From assembly GCA_017405965.1 (NCBI GenBank), contig JAFQZK010000001.1:124001-188000 (forward strand): a stretch of 64,000 nucleotides of DNA, written 5' to 3'. Source of the stretch: Muribaculaceae bacterium (GTDB lineage Bacteria > Bacteroidota > Bacteroidia > Bacteroidales > Muribaculaceae). The stretch's first letter is position 1. The number at the start of each line of letters is the position of its first letter. This document shows, piece after piece, positions 23,908 to 34,127 of this stretch. A program made the position numbers and the translations under genes. Under the pieces are notes generated by a model, which saw only the letters and a program-made list of their open reading frames with translations, did no database searches and had not been told where the DNA came from.

Positions 23908-26900
23908 TTATTCGCCATCAGGCTCATCAGGCAATTCGGTATCTACATGCATGAAGATGAGATACTGAATCAGTGACGTAGCATCGGTGACGTCGATTAC
24001 GCCGTTCTGGTAGAAGTCAGCAGCGACATAGTCATAGATGACATGGAAATTCTCGGGCTCCTCAGGCATCTGCATGACAATGTTGATCAATGCCACAACG
24101 TCCGAGATATTCACAAGACCGTCTCGGGTTACATCACCCTTGATAGCCAGCCTGACGGGATCATAGTCCTTGGTAACAAGCAATGCCTGGTTGGTCTTAG
24201 CCTCCCAGTTGTTATAGAAACCGAGGTGCTGATCGCCATCGCTCAGCGTGCGGATGACACAATCAACAGTGCCTTCATCGTTGGTGAAGGTACACTTCTT
24301 GACATCGTCTTCAGTCAGACCCCAGAAGTACTTGTTGTTGACCATACCGGCATACTTGAGCATCAGGTGCTCATACTTCGCAACATAGTTGTTGTAGAAG
24401 GTTTCACCGAACAAGTCTTTAGCCAGATTGAATACCGACTCAACTTGCGGGGTTCTGATCTGGTACTCCTTGATCAGGTAGTCCGGACCAACAAGCAGGT
24501 TGTCGGTCAGGGCAGTACCGTCGTTGGTATCCAGAGTCAAGGCAATGGGACCAGCAACCAGAGACTTGAGCAGCACGGGAGTCTGAGCGGGAACATTGCC
24601 TGTCAGGGCTTCGAGAATAGCTACACCCTGCTCGTTGATTCCAGTCACCTTGTAGGCAGTTACTACGGTATCGGGCACTGCGTATGCAAAGTCGGTATAG
24701 AGCGTAGTGGCATACTCAAGACCAAGCTTGTTGGCTTCGGAGAAGTTCACGGTGAACGTCTCGCGAGGCTGAACATTCCAATAGGTATTGGCAGCATTAT
24801 TGATGATGTCGGCATTGCCCTCACTGATGTAGTCCACCTTGCCATTCTCCTGCACGATGAAATACTTGGTGTCGGGACGGATCTGCTCGAGCTTGTCAAT
24901 GTAGTTGCCGAACTCGCCTAACTTATTCTTCCACGACTCATAGTTCGGGTTATCTTTCACCTTCTCGAGGTAGAAAGTGGCGGTCTGGTAAGCGAAGTCC
25001 CAAACATACTGCTTGTTGGTCAGTACCTGACGATAGAATGCCATGGTCGATGCGTCATCAACAGGCTTAGTCAGGTTGCCGCCCATGCGCTCCCAGATGG
25101 TCTGGATGCTGAAGGGAACAAGAATGCTGCTACCGTGGCCGTTGGTCTTCTCGAGCACCTTGTTGATGGCGTCGTTGATGAAGTCTTCGAGCATCGGCAG
25201 TTTGGCATCCACCTTAGTCTGATTCTCAAGATAGAAGTCAACAACAGGCTGCATGCTCGGCGTCTTGCCATAGATGCGGCAGTTGTCAAGCGAGCCTTCT
25301 ACATACAGGTGATAGTCGAAGCTCTCGTTGAACTTCTCCATGATAGCGTCCAAACCATCCTTACCGAGCAACTCACCGGTACCCTCGGCATGGAGCTTGT
25401 TGGCAACCATTTGTACAACCTCGGGAACATACCTCATGGCACGGTCGGCATAGCCCTGAAGGTCGGCGCCCTGTGAACGCAGCACCTTAACCTGACCGTT
25501 GTTCGCGGTCTGAACACGGATCACGGTACCGGCCTGCTCGTCGATAGCGTTGGTGAAGGTCATGGTCTTGCGGCCCTGTACGTTGGCATACTGGCCACTG
25601 CCGTTGTTCATAATCTTGTAGTAACCATCAGCAATCTGAACGGGATTCAGCGTGTTGATGGTGTAGGTTGCGCTTGCCTGGTTCTCGGCCCAAACGGTCC
25701 TGTTGCCCATGGTGACCTTAGCGGTTACGGTGCAGCTATGGTCAACAACGAACGGACCGGTGTAGGGCTGGAATTCGCCGTCACCAATCTTGTAGGAGAT
25801 CAATGCGCCAGGGGTAGCGCAGGCAATAGCCACTTCCTTAGCCTCGGTGTAATGACCGCTGCCAGGCATGAATGTCGGAGCAGCAATCTGCACGGGCAGG
25901 TCGATGACATACTCGGCCTCGACAACCTCGCTGTTGGTGTAACCGTCCTTAACGGCGATGGCCTTGATGGTCATGTTCTCGCCTACGGCGATGGCTGCGG
26001 TGTACTTCGTGCTCTCGGTAGTGGGAACGGTGCCGTCGGTGGTGTAATAGATGTCAGCACCAGCGGTCTCACAAGCGATGGTCACGTTCTGAACGCTGTT
26101 GTAATAACCAGCGGCAGGCGTGAACGTCGGAGCGGCAACAACGGGCTTGGCCTCAACAGTGATGATGTAGGAAGCGTTGGCGCCGTTGTAGTTGTCGTTG
26201 GCAGCACCGGTAGCGGTAATGGTGGTCTCACCAACACCAACGATGGTCACGTTACCGTTGTTATCAACAGTGGCAACGTTCACATTGCTGCTCTCGTAAG
26301 TTACATCCAGATTAGCCTCGTTGGTCAGGGTAGGAGCGGTGAACGCTTGACCCTCAACGATGGTAACATGATCAGGACTAAAGCTCAGAGTGGCGTCGGC
26401 CTTTGCCACGGTCAAGGTGTAGGTGGCGGTGGCGCCGTTGTAGTTGTCGTTGGCAGCACCGGTAGCGGTAACAGTGGCGGTACCTACACCGACGATCTCC
26501 AATGCACCGGTTTCGGGGTCAATAGTGGCCACGCCTTCAGGATCGATGCTGTAGGTAACGGTCAGGCCAGCCAGGTTGGTCAGTGCGTTGGCCTCAGGCT
26601 CTCCGCCAAAGGTGGCCTCGATGGACGGCTTAGCGAAACTCAAGGTGGCGTCAGCCTTTGCCACAACGAGGGTGTAGCTTACCGAACCGCCATTGTGTGA
26701 TTCGTCACCCTCGGTGGTAGCGGTAACAGTAGCAGTACCGGCGCCCACGATGGTCACGTTACCATTCTCGTCAACGGTGGCCACACTATCGGGCTCGCAG
26801 CTGTAGGTTACAGTCAGACCGGCGGGGTAGGTCAGCGTGGGCTCCTCAACGTTCTGGTCACCAAATGTTGCGTTGACAGACGGCTTGTCGAAGCTCAGAC

Positions 26901-29808
26901 CGGCAGCCTCCTTGGCCTTGATCTCAACGTTATAGGTTGCGGTGCCTGACAGATAATAGTCATTCTCGGCAGTCGTAGCGGTGATGACGGCAGTGCCGAC
27001 ACCGACGATGGCCACAGTGCCCTCGTTGTCAACAGTGACAACGGCGGGATTGCTGCTCGAGTAGCTCTGGACAGTAACACCATCAGGAGCGGTCAACTCG
27101 GGCTCGGGGAAGTCCTGAACACCCTCATAAACCGAAACACTTGCCGGGTCGAACGACAACTCAGGTGCCTGCTTGGCCAGCGTGGCAGCAGTAGGATAGA
27201 ATTCGATAGCGTTGTTGTTTCTGGTTACAACACCCTCGATGTTATAGTGATTGCCATCCTCGAGAGCAACATTAAAGTGATTAACCACCTTGTAGGTGTA
27301 AGTCACTTCATCGCGATTTTGACCTGCATAGGTGATATTGCCGTCATTGTAGGTGACATCGTCAATCTTGACATACTCGTTAACGTTGTCATCAAACTTC
27401 AACTCCATGCCAGTGCGGTCAAACGGAGCGGCAGTAGCGGTCTCATTGCTGGCCTCAACGAACTCAGCCTTTTGGAATTCTTTCCAGTTATTATAAGGCC
27501 TCAGCTGGGCATACCAGCCGCGCTTGAGGACGTTAGTGGCTTGAACATTGGGAACAGTCACATTACTATTGTTGGCGTTATAATAGATAACGCCACCACC
27601 ATTTTCAGCACCCTTGTCACGGATGAAGATATAGTGATAATTGCTGTTGATGGTGCTCTGTCCGGCATAAGTCACAACAGCATCGCCAGTGAACAGGAAG
27701 TAGCTGTTAGCATCTACTGTATTGGCTGCAGCCACAGTAGCCACGGTTTGGGGCAGTGTGTAGGTAGCCTCGGCAACAGCGCTGTTGGCCATGCCGTCCT
27801 TCATGGCGATGGCCTTGATGGTCATCGTCGAATCAACAGCAATGGCCTCGCCGTAAACGGGACTGTCGGCAGTGGGCTCGCTGCCATCAACGGTGTAGTG
27901 GATGGTGGCATCCTCGGTATCACAGTTGATGGTCACGCTCTGGAAGGTCTTGTAGCTTCCAGCTTCGGGATCAAACGTCGGCGTCTCAACGGTCACGACA
28001 TAAGGTTCAATCTTGAACGTGTTGTCGTTGGCATTGATCGTGATGTCGTAGGTGCCGGGTGCCATCCTGACGGGCTGAGCATCAACATGGCCCGTGTTAA
28101 AGTCAAGAGCCTTGAACTGATTGACGGTAGCATCGGTCAACCACCATGCATCGCCGTTCTCGCTGTAAGGAACAAAACGGTAAGGAGCGATATAGTTCCA
28201 TGCGACCCCGTCAGCGTCGTTAGCAACGCGCTTGGTGAACGAAATCCAGGACATGCCTTCATTGCCGGCGTTGGTTGTCACCCTGACGGTGTAGAGACCG
28301 TCAGCGCCCCTGGTCATAGCAACATAGTTGTTGGGTGCCCAACCACCGTTGTTCACAGTACCCAGGATGTAGAGCGGGCCAGCGTAGTTGTATTCCAGGC
28401 TGGCGGTAACATCGGTAGCACCCTCGCTGCTAAAGGTAGCAGTACCCTCGGCATGCAGGGCCAATCCCTGATAGGTCACCGAGCTGGTGGTTGCGCTCCA
28501 GCCATCGGAAGCCGTAGCGTTTACAGTGCCAGCCGGATCAACCGTTGCACTGATCGTACCAGTCTTGTCGTCACCCGTTTCATCAGTAATAGTTACCGAT
28601 GACGGAGTAACAAAAATCTCGGGAGTAACAGGCTCATCACTCACTTTCTTGTACAGAGCAACAGGCTGCTGGGTTCCATTATAATAGCGGAAACGGTTTT
28701 GATTTGACGCTTTATTATATCGTAATACAAAACCACCAGTACCAGCGATAACTGCGTTGCCCTCATCATCAAATGAAATGGTATTTTGAAGAAGTATTGA
28801 TCCGCTCTCAACATCCATTCCACTTGTAGCGGCTGACCTGCCGATTGATATACCGCTAGCACTCTTCAGAGAATATTTGCTGCCTTCAAGTTTTTTTGCA
28901 GTGAAATATGCTTCTTTGTCGGTTTGAATGACTCCATCATTAATCTCAACAGCAAAATTATTGTTTGCGACATCAAGTGAACTCAGGCTACCATCAAAAG
29001 CAACACTCTGATCCTCACAAACAATCAGATAATCACCTGCAGTGAGCTGTGAAGAGCTGGTGATTTTGCGGTATCGCGTAAGAGAACTAGGATTACTGAT
29101 GGTATAAGTTGCCTCTGCAACTTCGCTGTTCGTCATGCCGCTCTTGACGGCGATGGCCTTGATGGTCATCGTCTCATCGACCGTGATAGGAGTGCTGTAA
29201 ACAGCACTATTCTCGTTAGGAGTATCACCATTAGTCGTATAGTGGATTGTAGCCTCCTCGGTCGCACAAGTAATTGTCACACTCTGTGCTGAGTAGAAGG
29301 TTCCCGCTGCAGGTGAGAATGCGGGAGTCTCTACCTTTTGAGGCGTGTCACCACCAGTTACGTAAGTGATTTCAATTTTGACCCAATAAGCAGCATTGGA
29401 ACCTCTTGTGATTTTAAAATACTTATAGCCTTTTCCACTAAAGTCTCCAGTAATTGAACCGGAGCCTGTTGTTACCTGATTCCATTCATTACCATCAGAA
29501 CTACCAAATATGGTGGTAGACCTTGCCGTTCCAGAATGGGTAATTTTAACACTTTGAATGTTACCAGGATAGGCCGTCGTGTTATAAATAACTCCAGTGT
29601 TTGCTTTGGCTTGAATGTTATCACTGTTTTTCATTAAGTCAGTGTACACATAAGTTATACCATCTATCGTTTTTTCCGTATTTGTCGTATAACTTCCTGT
29701 GAGTTCAAGAGTTGATTGAGTTAGAGTCACTGTTTCGGCCCAGGCTGGCGGTATCGCTAGAACCAGGGCCGCTAAGAAGAATAGTAGTTTAAAATTCAGA
29801 TACTTCAT
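23908..29808 (-). CDS. giant secreted repeat protein (chitobiase-C-type and Big2-like domains, dockerin tail)
   Basis: 1966 residues with a signal peptide ending PPAWAE. About four copies of a chitobiase/FN3-like beta domain are recognisable by the pattern PxFxPxAGxY...VTIxCxT...IHYTxDG...TIKAIA (about 158-237, 606-686, 1226-1298, 1308-1381). Between 883 and 1218 there are four Big2-like repeats (LSFDKPSVxATFG...VATVDENGNVTIVGAGTATVTAT). Other parts include an F5/8-like opening and a helical region (about 1440-1650). Two dockerin-like repeats end it (GDVTRDGLVNISDVVALINI; ADFYQNGVIDVTDATSLIQY). No catalytic site is visible. An adhesin or scaffold role is inferred. Confidence 0.83.
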   Translation of the reverse strand: MKYLNFKLLFFLAALVLAIPPAWAETVTLTQSTLELTGSYTTNTEKTIDGITYVYTDLMKNSDNIQAKANTGVIYNTTAYPGNIQSVKITHSGTARSTTIFGSSDGNEWNQVTTGSGSITGDFSGKGYKYFKITRGSNAAYWVKIEITYVTGGDTPQKVETPAFSPAAGTFYSAQSVTITCATEEATIHYTTNGDTPNENSAVYSTPITVDETMTIKAIAVKSGMTNSEVAEATYTISNPSSLTRYRKITSSSQLTAGDYLIVCEDQSVAFDGSLSSLDVANNNFAVEINDGVIQTDKEAYFTAKKLEGSKYSLKSASGISIGRSAATSGMDVESGSILLQNTISFDDEGNAVIAGTGGFVLRYNKASNQNRFRYYNGTQQPVALYKKVSDEPVTPEIFVTPSSVTITDETGDDKTGTISATVDPAGTVNATASDGWSATTSSVTYQGLALHAEGTATFSSEGATDVTASLEYNYAGPLYILGTVNNGGWAPNNYVAMTRGADGLYTVRVTTNAGNEGMSWISFTKRVANDADGVAWNYIAPYRFVPYSENGDAWWLTDATVNQFKALDFNTGHVDAQPVRMAPGTYDITINANDNTFKIEPYVVTVETPTFDPEAGSYKTFQSVTINCDTEDATIHYTVDGSEPTADSPVYGEAIAVDSTMTIKAIAMKDGMANSAVAEATYTLPQTVATVAAANTVDANSYFLFTGDAVVTYAGQSTINSNYHYIFIRDKGAENGGGVIYYNANNSNVTVPNVQATNVLKRGWYAQLRPYNNWKEFQKAEFVEASNETATAAPFDRTGMELKFDDNVNEYVKIDDVTYNDGNITYAGQNRDEVTYTYKVVNHFNVALEDGNHYNIEGVVTRNNNAIEFYPTAATLAKQAPELSFDPASVSVYEGVQDFPEPELTAPDGVTVQSYSSSNPAVVTVDNEGTVAIVGVGTAVITATTAENDYYLSGTATYNVEIKAKEAAGLSFDKPSVNATFGDQNVEEPTLTYPAGLTVTYSCEPDSVATVDENGNVTIVGAGTATVTATTEGDESHNGGSVSYTLVVAKADATLSFAKPSIEATFGGEPEANALTNLAGLTVTYSIDPEGVATIDPETGALEIVGVGTATVTATGAANDNYNGATATYTLTVAKADATLSFSPDHVTIVEGQAFTAPTLTNEANLDVTYESSNVNVATVDNNGNVTIVGVGETTITATGAANDNYNGANASYIITVEAKPVVAAPTFTPAAGYYNSVQNVTIACETAGADIYYTTDGTVPTTESTKYTAAIAVGENMTIKAIAVKDGYTNSEVVEAEYVIDLPVQIAAPTFMPGSGHYTEAKEVAIACATPGALISYKIGDGEFQPYTGPFVVDHSCTVTAKVTMGNRTVWAENQASATYTINTLNPVQIADGYYKIMNNGSGQYANVQGRKTMTFTNAIDEQAGTVIRVQTANNGQVKVLRSQGADLQGYADRAMRYVPEVVQMVANKLHAEGTGELLGKDGLDAIMEKFNESFDYHLYVEGSLDNCRIYGKTPSMQPVVDFYLENQTKVDAKLPMLEDFINDAINKVLEKTNGHGSSILVPFSIQTIWERMGGNLTKPVDDASTMAFYRQVLTNKQYVWDFAYQTATFYLEKVKDNPNYESWKNKLGEFGNYIDKLEQIRPDTKYFIVQENGKVDYISEGNADIINNAANTYWNVQPRETFTVNFSEANKLGLEYATTLYTDFAYAVPDTVVTAYKVTGINEQGVAILEALTGNVPAQTPVLLKSLVAGPIALTLDTNDGTALTDNLLVGPDYLIKEYQIRTPQVESVFNLAKDLFGETFYNNYVAKYEHLMLKYAGMVNNKYFWGLTEDDVKKCTFTNDEGTVDCVIRTLSDGDQHLGFYNNWEAKTNQALLVTKDYDPVRLAIKGDVTRDGLVNISDVVALINIVMQMPEEPENFHVIYDYVAADFYQNGVIDVTDATSLIQYLIFMHVDTELPDEPDGE
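26150..27160. repeat. internal DNA repeats encoding Big2-like domains
   Basis: About 80-codon units recur four times inside the giant gene, with near-identical DNA in places: GCCGTTGTAGTTGTCGTTGG occurs at 26182 and again at 26434, followed in both by the same GCAGCACCGGTAGCGGTAA. Such homology allows copy-number change by recombination or slippage. Confidence 0.8.
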
Positions 29809-29934
29809 AAGCGTAAATTTAATGGTTAATAAAGAGTTAATTAAAAAGAGTATAATTATCTGATTTACAATCGTCTAATCGCACAATATGATACAATAAA
29901 ATGCGAGATTAGAACCCATCAAGTTTATTTTGCC

Positions 29935-29966
29935 GCAAATATACTAAATAATGTGATAAACGGCAA
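29935..29966 (-). promoter_or_regulatory. Bacteroidota-type promoter for the giant secreted protein
   Basis: Minus strand: TTG at 29966-29964, a 20-bp spacer, TATATTTGC at 29943-29935. It leaves an AT-rich leader of about 120 bases. Confidence 0.7.
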
Positions 29967-30029
29967 TTATTTTGAAGAAAATAATATCAAGAATATTCTT
30001 ATCAAAACCCATAAGAGGTGAAAACAAAA

Positions 30030-30054
30030 AACAGCCGCTTTTTGAGCGACTGTT
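30030..30054 (-). terminator. terminator after lptB
   Basis: AACAGCCGC and GCGACTGTT form a short stem (one G-U) around a seven-base loop, followed on the minus strand by a T-run. 43 bases beyond the lptB stop. Confidence 0.7.
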
Positions 30055-30096
30055 CTGTTGTAGTATTGCGAGCTACCAGCTCGTAAAGAAACGAAC

Positions 30097-30951
30097 TCAA
30101 TCGAAGTGCTTGCGGCGGAAGATGAAATTGTGACCCAGGTACTTGTCGCGCACGGTCGGGTTGTCGGCCAGTTCCTCGCTGGTGCCCTGGAACAGGATTT
30201 TGCCCTCGAACAGCAGATAGGCCCTGTCGGTGATGCTCAACGTCTCGGGAGCGTTGTGGTCGGTAATAAGAATGCCGATATTCTTGCTCTTGAGGCTGTA
30301 GACAATGCTCTGGATATCTTCAACGGCAATGGGATCGACACCGGCAAACGGCTCATCGAGCATGATGAAACGCGGGTTGATGGCCAGGCCACGGGCAATC
30401 TCGGTGCGGCGGCGCTCGCCACCCGACAGGCGGTTACCCAGGTTCTTGCGCACCTTCTGCAGGTGGAACTCGCTGATGAGTTGCTCAAGGCGGTCCTTCT
30501 GTTCGGCGGGCGTGAGGTCGGTCATCTCGAGCACCGTGCGAATGTTGTCTTCGACACTCAACGTGCGGAACACCGAGGCCTCCTGCGGCAAGTATCCGAT
30601 ACCCAGCTGAGCGCGGCGATAAACGGGTAGGGTGGTGATGTCCACATCGTTGAGGAAGACACGGCCCTCGTTGGGTGTCACCAGGCCCGTTGTCATGTAG
30701 AAAGTCGTGGTCTTGCCCGCACCGTTAGGCCCCAGCAGTCCCACGATCTCACCCTGATGCACATTGATGGAAACGTGGTTGACCACCGTGCGCTGGCGAT
30801 ATTTCTTCACCAGGTTGTCGGTGCTCAGCACGAGCGTACCGGCTTCACCCGAGGCATTGAGCCTCTCGGCAGTCGCCTTGTCACCGGGTTTGGCCGAAAC
30901 CTTGTTTTCCTCGTTGGATTTGTTGCCGTTGTGTTGCCAGGGCAGTTTCAT
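30097..30951 (-). CDS. lptB: LPS export ABC transporter ATP-binding protein
   Basis: 284 residues. Walker A is [12 protein letters not shown] (about 69-80), the ABC signature is [14 protein letters not shown], and Walker B is [13 protein letters not shown]. Also present are the Q-loop and the switch HNAPE in place of HNVRE. The body matches LptB (about 240 residues), preceded by a polar extension of about 45 residues ([18 protein letters not shown]...). LptB powers extraction of LPS by LptFG. An LptF/G-type permease is encoded at 52274. It overlaps the udk stop by four bases, so translation is coupled. Confidence 0.93.
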   Translation of the reverse strand: MKLPWQHNGNKSNEENKVSAKPGDKATAERLNASGEAGTLVLSTDNLVKKYRQRTVVNHVSINVHQGEIVGLLGPNGAGKTTTFYMTTGLVTPNEGRVFLNDVDITTLPVYRRAQLGIGYLPQEASVFRTLSVEDNIRTVLEMTDLTPAEQKDRLEQLISEFHLQKVRKNLGNRLSGGERRRTEIARGLAINPRFIMLDEPFAGVDPIAVEDIQSIVYSLKSKNIGILITDHNAPETLSITDRAYLLFEGKILFQGTSEELADNPTVRDKYLGHNFIFRRKHFD

Positions 30952-31571
30952 TTCTTCTTGTTGGTGGTCAGGCGACCCTTGATATAGTCGGTGATGAGGT
31001 TGATGGCCACCTCGTTGTTGCCGCCCTCGGGGATGATGATGTTCGCAAACTTCTTGGTCGGTTCAATGTGCAACTGGTGCATGGGCTTCAAGACGCGCTG
31101 ATAGCGGTCGATGACAGCCTCGGCCGTGCGACCACGTTCGATGCAATCACGGGAAATGACGCGGATCAGGCGATCATCGCCGTCGGCATCGACAAACACC
31201 TTGATGTCCATCATCTTCCTCAGTCGGGCGTCGCTCAGGGCCATAATGCCCTCGATGAGCACCACGTCATGCGGACCCATGGGAACCGTCTCCTTTTGGC
31301 GGGAGCAAGTCAAGTAACTGTAGGTGGGCATCTCGATTGACTCACCACGCTTGAGCATCTTCACGTGCTCGAGCAGCAAGTTCCAGTCGAAGGCTGCCGG
31401 CTCATCAAAGTTGATGTTCTGACGCTCCTCGACAGGCACATGGCTCGAGTCCTTGTAGTAGGAGTCTTGTGAAATAACACCAACCTCGCCCGCGGGCAAG
31501 CGTTCCATAATTTTGCGAACCACAGTGGTTTTACCTGAGCCGGTACCGCCGGCAATACCGATGATAATCAT
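30948..31571 (-). CDS. udk: uridine kinase
   Basis: 207 residues, P-loop kinase with [17 protein letters not shown] (about 5-21) and the family signatures [18 protein letters not shown] and [17 protein letters not shown]. It phosphorylates uridine and cytidine for pyrimidine salvage. Normal length. First gene of a two-gene minus-strand unit with lptB. Confidence 0.95.
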   Translation of the reverse strand: MIIIGIAGGTGSGKTTVVRKIMERLPAGEVGVISQDSYYKDSSHVPVEERQNINFDEPAAFDWNLLLEHVKMLKRGESIEMPTYSYLTCSRQKETVPMGPHDVVLIEGIMALSDARLRKMMDIKVFVDADGDDRLIRVISRDCIERGRTAEAVIDRYQRVLKPMHQLHIEPTKKFANIIIPEGGNNEVAINLITDYIKGRLTTNKKK

Positions 31572-31639
31572 AACATTAAGTTCTTTTTAGAGGTCATTGT
31601 AAATGCTGGATTGCGGCCTTAAGTCACAATTCAAACATA

Positions 31640-31647
31640 CAAAGATA
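31640..31647 (-). promoter_or_regulatory. candidate -7 element for udk-lptB
   Basis: TATCTTTG on the minus strand, about 69 bases before the udk ATG. The closest TTTG upstream is only 12 bp away, so the -33 part is uncertain. Confidence 0.45.
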
Positions 31648-31725
31648 GTCAATTTGCGACAAACCGATGAAGTTTTTTGAGAAAACTTGTCAAAACTGTG
31701 TTTTTTTGTTGAATCAAGATGGATT

Positions 31726-31783
31726 TGACATGTCACATTTGCTGACAAAGTGTCACCCCGCTGCTTTTGGCACACGGTTTGCA
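31726..31783 (+). promoter_or_regulatory. sigma-54-type promoter with two upstream palindromes, before dnaK
   Basis: TGGCACACGGTTTGCA at 31768-31783 matches the -24/-12 consensus TGGCACG-N4-TTGCA with exactly ten bases between GG and GC. Just upstream lie two palindromes: TGACATGTCA (31726-31735) and TGACAAAGTGTCA (31743-31755), plausible sites for an enhancer-binding activator or another regulator. The start of transcription would be near 31794, leaving a leader of about 140 bases. No TAnnTTTG promoter or CIRCE element is visible in this gap. Confidence 0.6.
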
Positions 31784-31933
31784 TATTTGTTGGGCGGTAA
31801 CCTGTATCAAATGGTCACCGACGTCAGACTTTAGTCCTCAAGCGTCATCCGTCACGAGGCTAAGGGCTGAAAAACAGAATTTAGAATCAAACAAACATTA
31901 AAAACATAAAAACAAAGAAAGAGAGATTTAATT

Positions 31934-33859
31934 ATGGGTAAGATTATTGGTATCGATTTAGGTACAACGAACTCGTGTGTTTCGGTTCTGGAAGGCTCCA
32001 AGCCTGTTGTTATCCCCAACAGCGAAGGCCGTAATACTACGCCTTCGGTAGTTGCTTTCAAGGATGGTGGCGAGCGCATTGTGGGCGACCCCGCTAAGCG
32101 TCAGGCCATCATGAATCCCACGGGTACCGTATTTTCTATCAAGCGTTTCATGGGCGAGCAGTATGACCACGTCCTGAAAGATGTGGAGCGCATGCCCTAC
32201 AAGGTGGTGAACAACGGCAGCAACCAGCCCCGCGTTGAGATTGCCGGCCGCCAGTACACCCCGCAAGAGATTTCGGCCATGATTCTTCAGAAGATGAAGA
32301 AGACTGCCGAGGATTACCTGGGCACCACCGTTGACGAGGCTGTCATCACCGTGCCTGCCTACTTCAACGATGCTCAGCGCAAGGCCACCAAGGAGGCCGG
32401 TGAGGTTGCCGGTCTGAAGGTGCAGCGCATTGTCAACGAGCCCACCGCAGCCGCTCTGGCCTATGGTCTTGACAAGGACAACAGCGACAAGAAGATTGCC
32501 GTGTTTGACTTGGGTGGCGGTACATTCGATATTTCGATCCTGGAATTGGGCGACGGCGTGTTCGAGGTGAAGGCCACCAACGGTGACACCCACCTGGGCG
32601 GTGACGATTTCGACCAGCGCATCATCACCTGGCTGGCTGATGAGTTCCAACAGGAGAACAACATGGACCTGCGCAAGGATCCCATGGCCCTGCAGCGCCT
32701 GAAAGAGGCTGCCGAGAAGGCCAAGATCGAGCTCTCCAGCTCGACCAGCACCGAGATCAACCTGCCTTACATCACTCAGCTCGATGGCATGCCCAAGCAC
32801 TTGGTAAAGACGCTGACGCGTGCTAAGTTTGAGCAACTGTGCGACGACCTGATTCAGAGCACTATCGAACCCTGCCGCAAGGCGCTTGCCGATGCCGGTC
32901 TGAACACCAGCGACATCAACGAGGTCATCCTCGTGGGCGGTTCGACCCGTATCCCCGCTGTTCAGCAGATCGTGGAGAAGTTCTTCGGCAAGGCTCCGTC
33001 CAAGGGTGTCAACCCCGACGAGGTGGTCGCTGTGGGTGCCGCTATTCAGGGCGGTGTGCTCACCGGTGATGTCAAGGACGTCCTCCTGCTCGATGTAGTG
33101 CCCCTGAGTGTGGGTATCGAGACGCTGGGTGGCGTGATGACCAAGCTGATTGAGGCCAACACCACCATCCCCGCCCGTCGCAGTCAGGTCTTCTCGACCG
33201 CTGCCGACAACCAGCCCGAGGTAGAGATCCACGTCCTGCAGGGCGAGCGTCCCATGGCTAAGGACTGCAAGACCCTGGGTCGTTTCCACCTGGATGGCAT
33301 TGCTCCCGCTCCCCGTGGTATTCCTCAGATCGAGGTAACCTTTGAGGTGGATGCCAACGGTATCATGAACGTGAGCGCCAAGGACAAGGCTACCGGTAAG
33401 GAGCAGAGCATCCGCATCGAGGCTTCGAGCGGCCTGAGCGACGCCGAGATCCAGCGCATGAAGGACGAGGCCGAGGCCAACGCTGCCGCCGATGCTGCCG
33501 AGAAGGAGCGCATCGACAAGATCAACGGCGCTGACGCCCTGATCTTCCAAACCGAGAAAGTGCTCAAGGACAGCGGCGACAAGCTGCCCGCCGACATCAA
33601 GAGCCAGATTGAAGGCGCCTTGAACAAGCTGAAAGATGCTCACAAGAGCCAAGACCTCGCAGCCATCGACACCGCATCGGCCGAACTCAACTCGCTGTTC
33701 GAGAAGATGTATCAGCAGGCAGGTGGCGCACAAGGTCAGCCCGGCGCAGGCTTCGACCCCAATAACATGGGTGGCTTCCAGGGCGGTCCCCAGCAGGGAG
33801 GTTCCCAGAGCCAAGGCGGTGACAACGTCGAGGACACCACCTACGAAGAAGTAAAGTAA
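31934..33859 (+). CDS. dnaK: chaperone DnaK (Hsp70)
   Basis: 641 residues, standard length. The N-terminal ATPase opens [16 protein letters not shown]. Other Hsp70 signatures are [28 protein letters not shown] and the linker [16 protein letters not shown]. The substrate domain and helical lid follow, then a Gly/Gln-rich tail ([13 protein letters not shown]) ending EEVK. It folds and protects proteins with DnaJ and GrpE, neither of which is adjacent. Transcribed alone, with its own promoter and terminator. The strong codon bias typical of an abundant protein also opens a long antisense frame that is not a gene. Confidence 0.98.
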   Translation: MGKIIGIDLGTTNSCVSVLEGSKPVVIPNSEGRNTTPSVVAFKDGGERIVGDPAKRQAIMNPTGTVFSIKRFMGEQYDHVLKDVERMPYKVVNNGSNQPRVEIAGRQYTPQEISAMILQKMKKTAEDYLGTTVDEAVITVPAYFNDAQRKATKEAGEVAGLKVQRIVNEPTAAALAYGLDKDNSDKKIAVFDLGGGTFDISILELGDGVFEVKATNGDTHLGGDDFDQRIITWLADEFQQENNMDLRKDPMALQRLKEAAEKAKIELSSSTSTEINLPYITQLDGMPKHLVKTLTRAKFEQLCDDLIQSTIEPCRKALADAGLNTSDINEVILVGGSTRIPAVQQIVEKFFGKAPSKGVNPDEVVAVGAAIQGGVLTGDVKDVLLLDVVPLSVGIETLGGVMTKLIEANTTIPARRSQVFSTAADNQPEVEIHVLQGERPMAKDCKTLGRFHLDGIAPAPRGIPQIEVTFEVDANGIMNVSAKDKATGKEQSIRIEASSGLSDAEIQRMKDEAEANAAADAAEKERIDKINGADALIFQTEKVLKDSGDKLPADIKSQIEGALNKLKDAHKSQDLAAIDTASAELNSLFEKMYQQAGGAQGQPGAGFDPNNMGGFQGGPQQGGSQSQGGDNVEDTTYEEVK

Positions 33860-33886
33860 ATTTCATAGAAGAGTTAATAATTTGAG

Positions 33887-33922
33887 AAAAAGCGTGTTGT
33901 ACCAGTTACAGCACGCTTTTTT
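33887..33922 (+). terminator. terminator after dnaK
   Basis: AAAAAGCGTGTTGT and ACAGCACGCTTTTT form a 14-bp stem with one mismatch and an eight-base loop, ending in six T. Confidence 0.85.
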
Positions 33923-34065
33923 CTTTTGTCAAACGATTGCATTGTTGGGTATTTAGTTGTGAATCAGGCGATAAGGTTGTTTTGTAGTTGTTTTTAATGG
34001 TGTCCTTATGCTCTTGATTTTTAGCACTTTATGATATATAGATGTATATAGTGGTGCGTTTTTAG

Positions 34066-34095
34066 TTGAAAATTGAGGTTTTTTTTGTACCTTTG
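34066..34095 (+). promoter_or_regulatory. Bacteroidota-type promoter for the glycogen operon
   Basis: TTG at 34066-34068, a 19-bp spacer, TACCTTTG at 34088-34095, 33 bases before the synthase ATG. Confidence 0.72.
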
Positions 34096-34127
34096 TGCCC
34101 AAATTTTCAATGTTTAACTACTGAGTA

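Noticed and set aside
27247-28602. 451-codon open frame opposite the giant repeat protein
   Set aside because: Low-complexity Val/Gly/Ser reading of the complementary repeats; the minus-strand protein has a signal peptide and recognisable domains.
31572-31933. CIRCE/HrcA element in front of dnaK
   Set aside because: I looked for the TTAGCACTC-N9-GAGTGCTAA pattern and found none; the TGACA/TGTCA palindromes are shorter and different.
31958-33814. 618-codon open frame antisense to dnaK
   Set aside because: Antisense frames of this kind are a known by-product of dnaK codon bias. There is no promoter, no domain, and the sense gene is certain.
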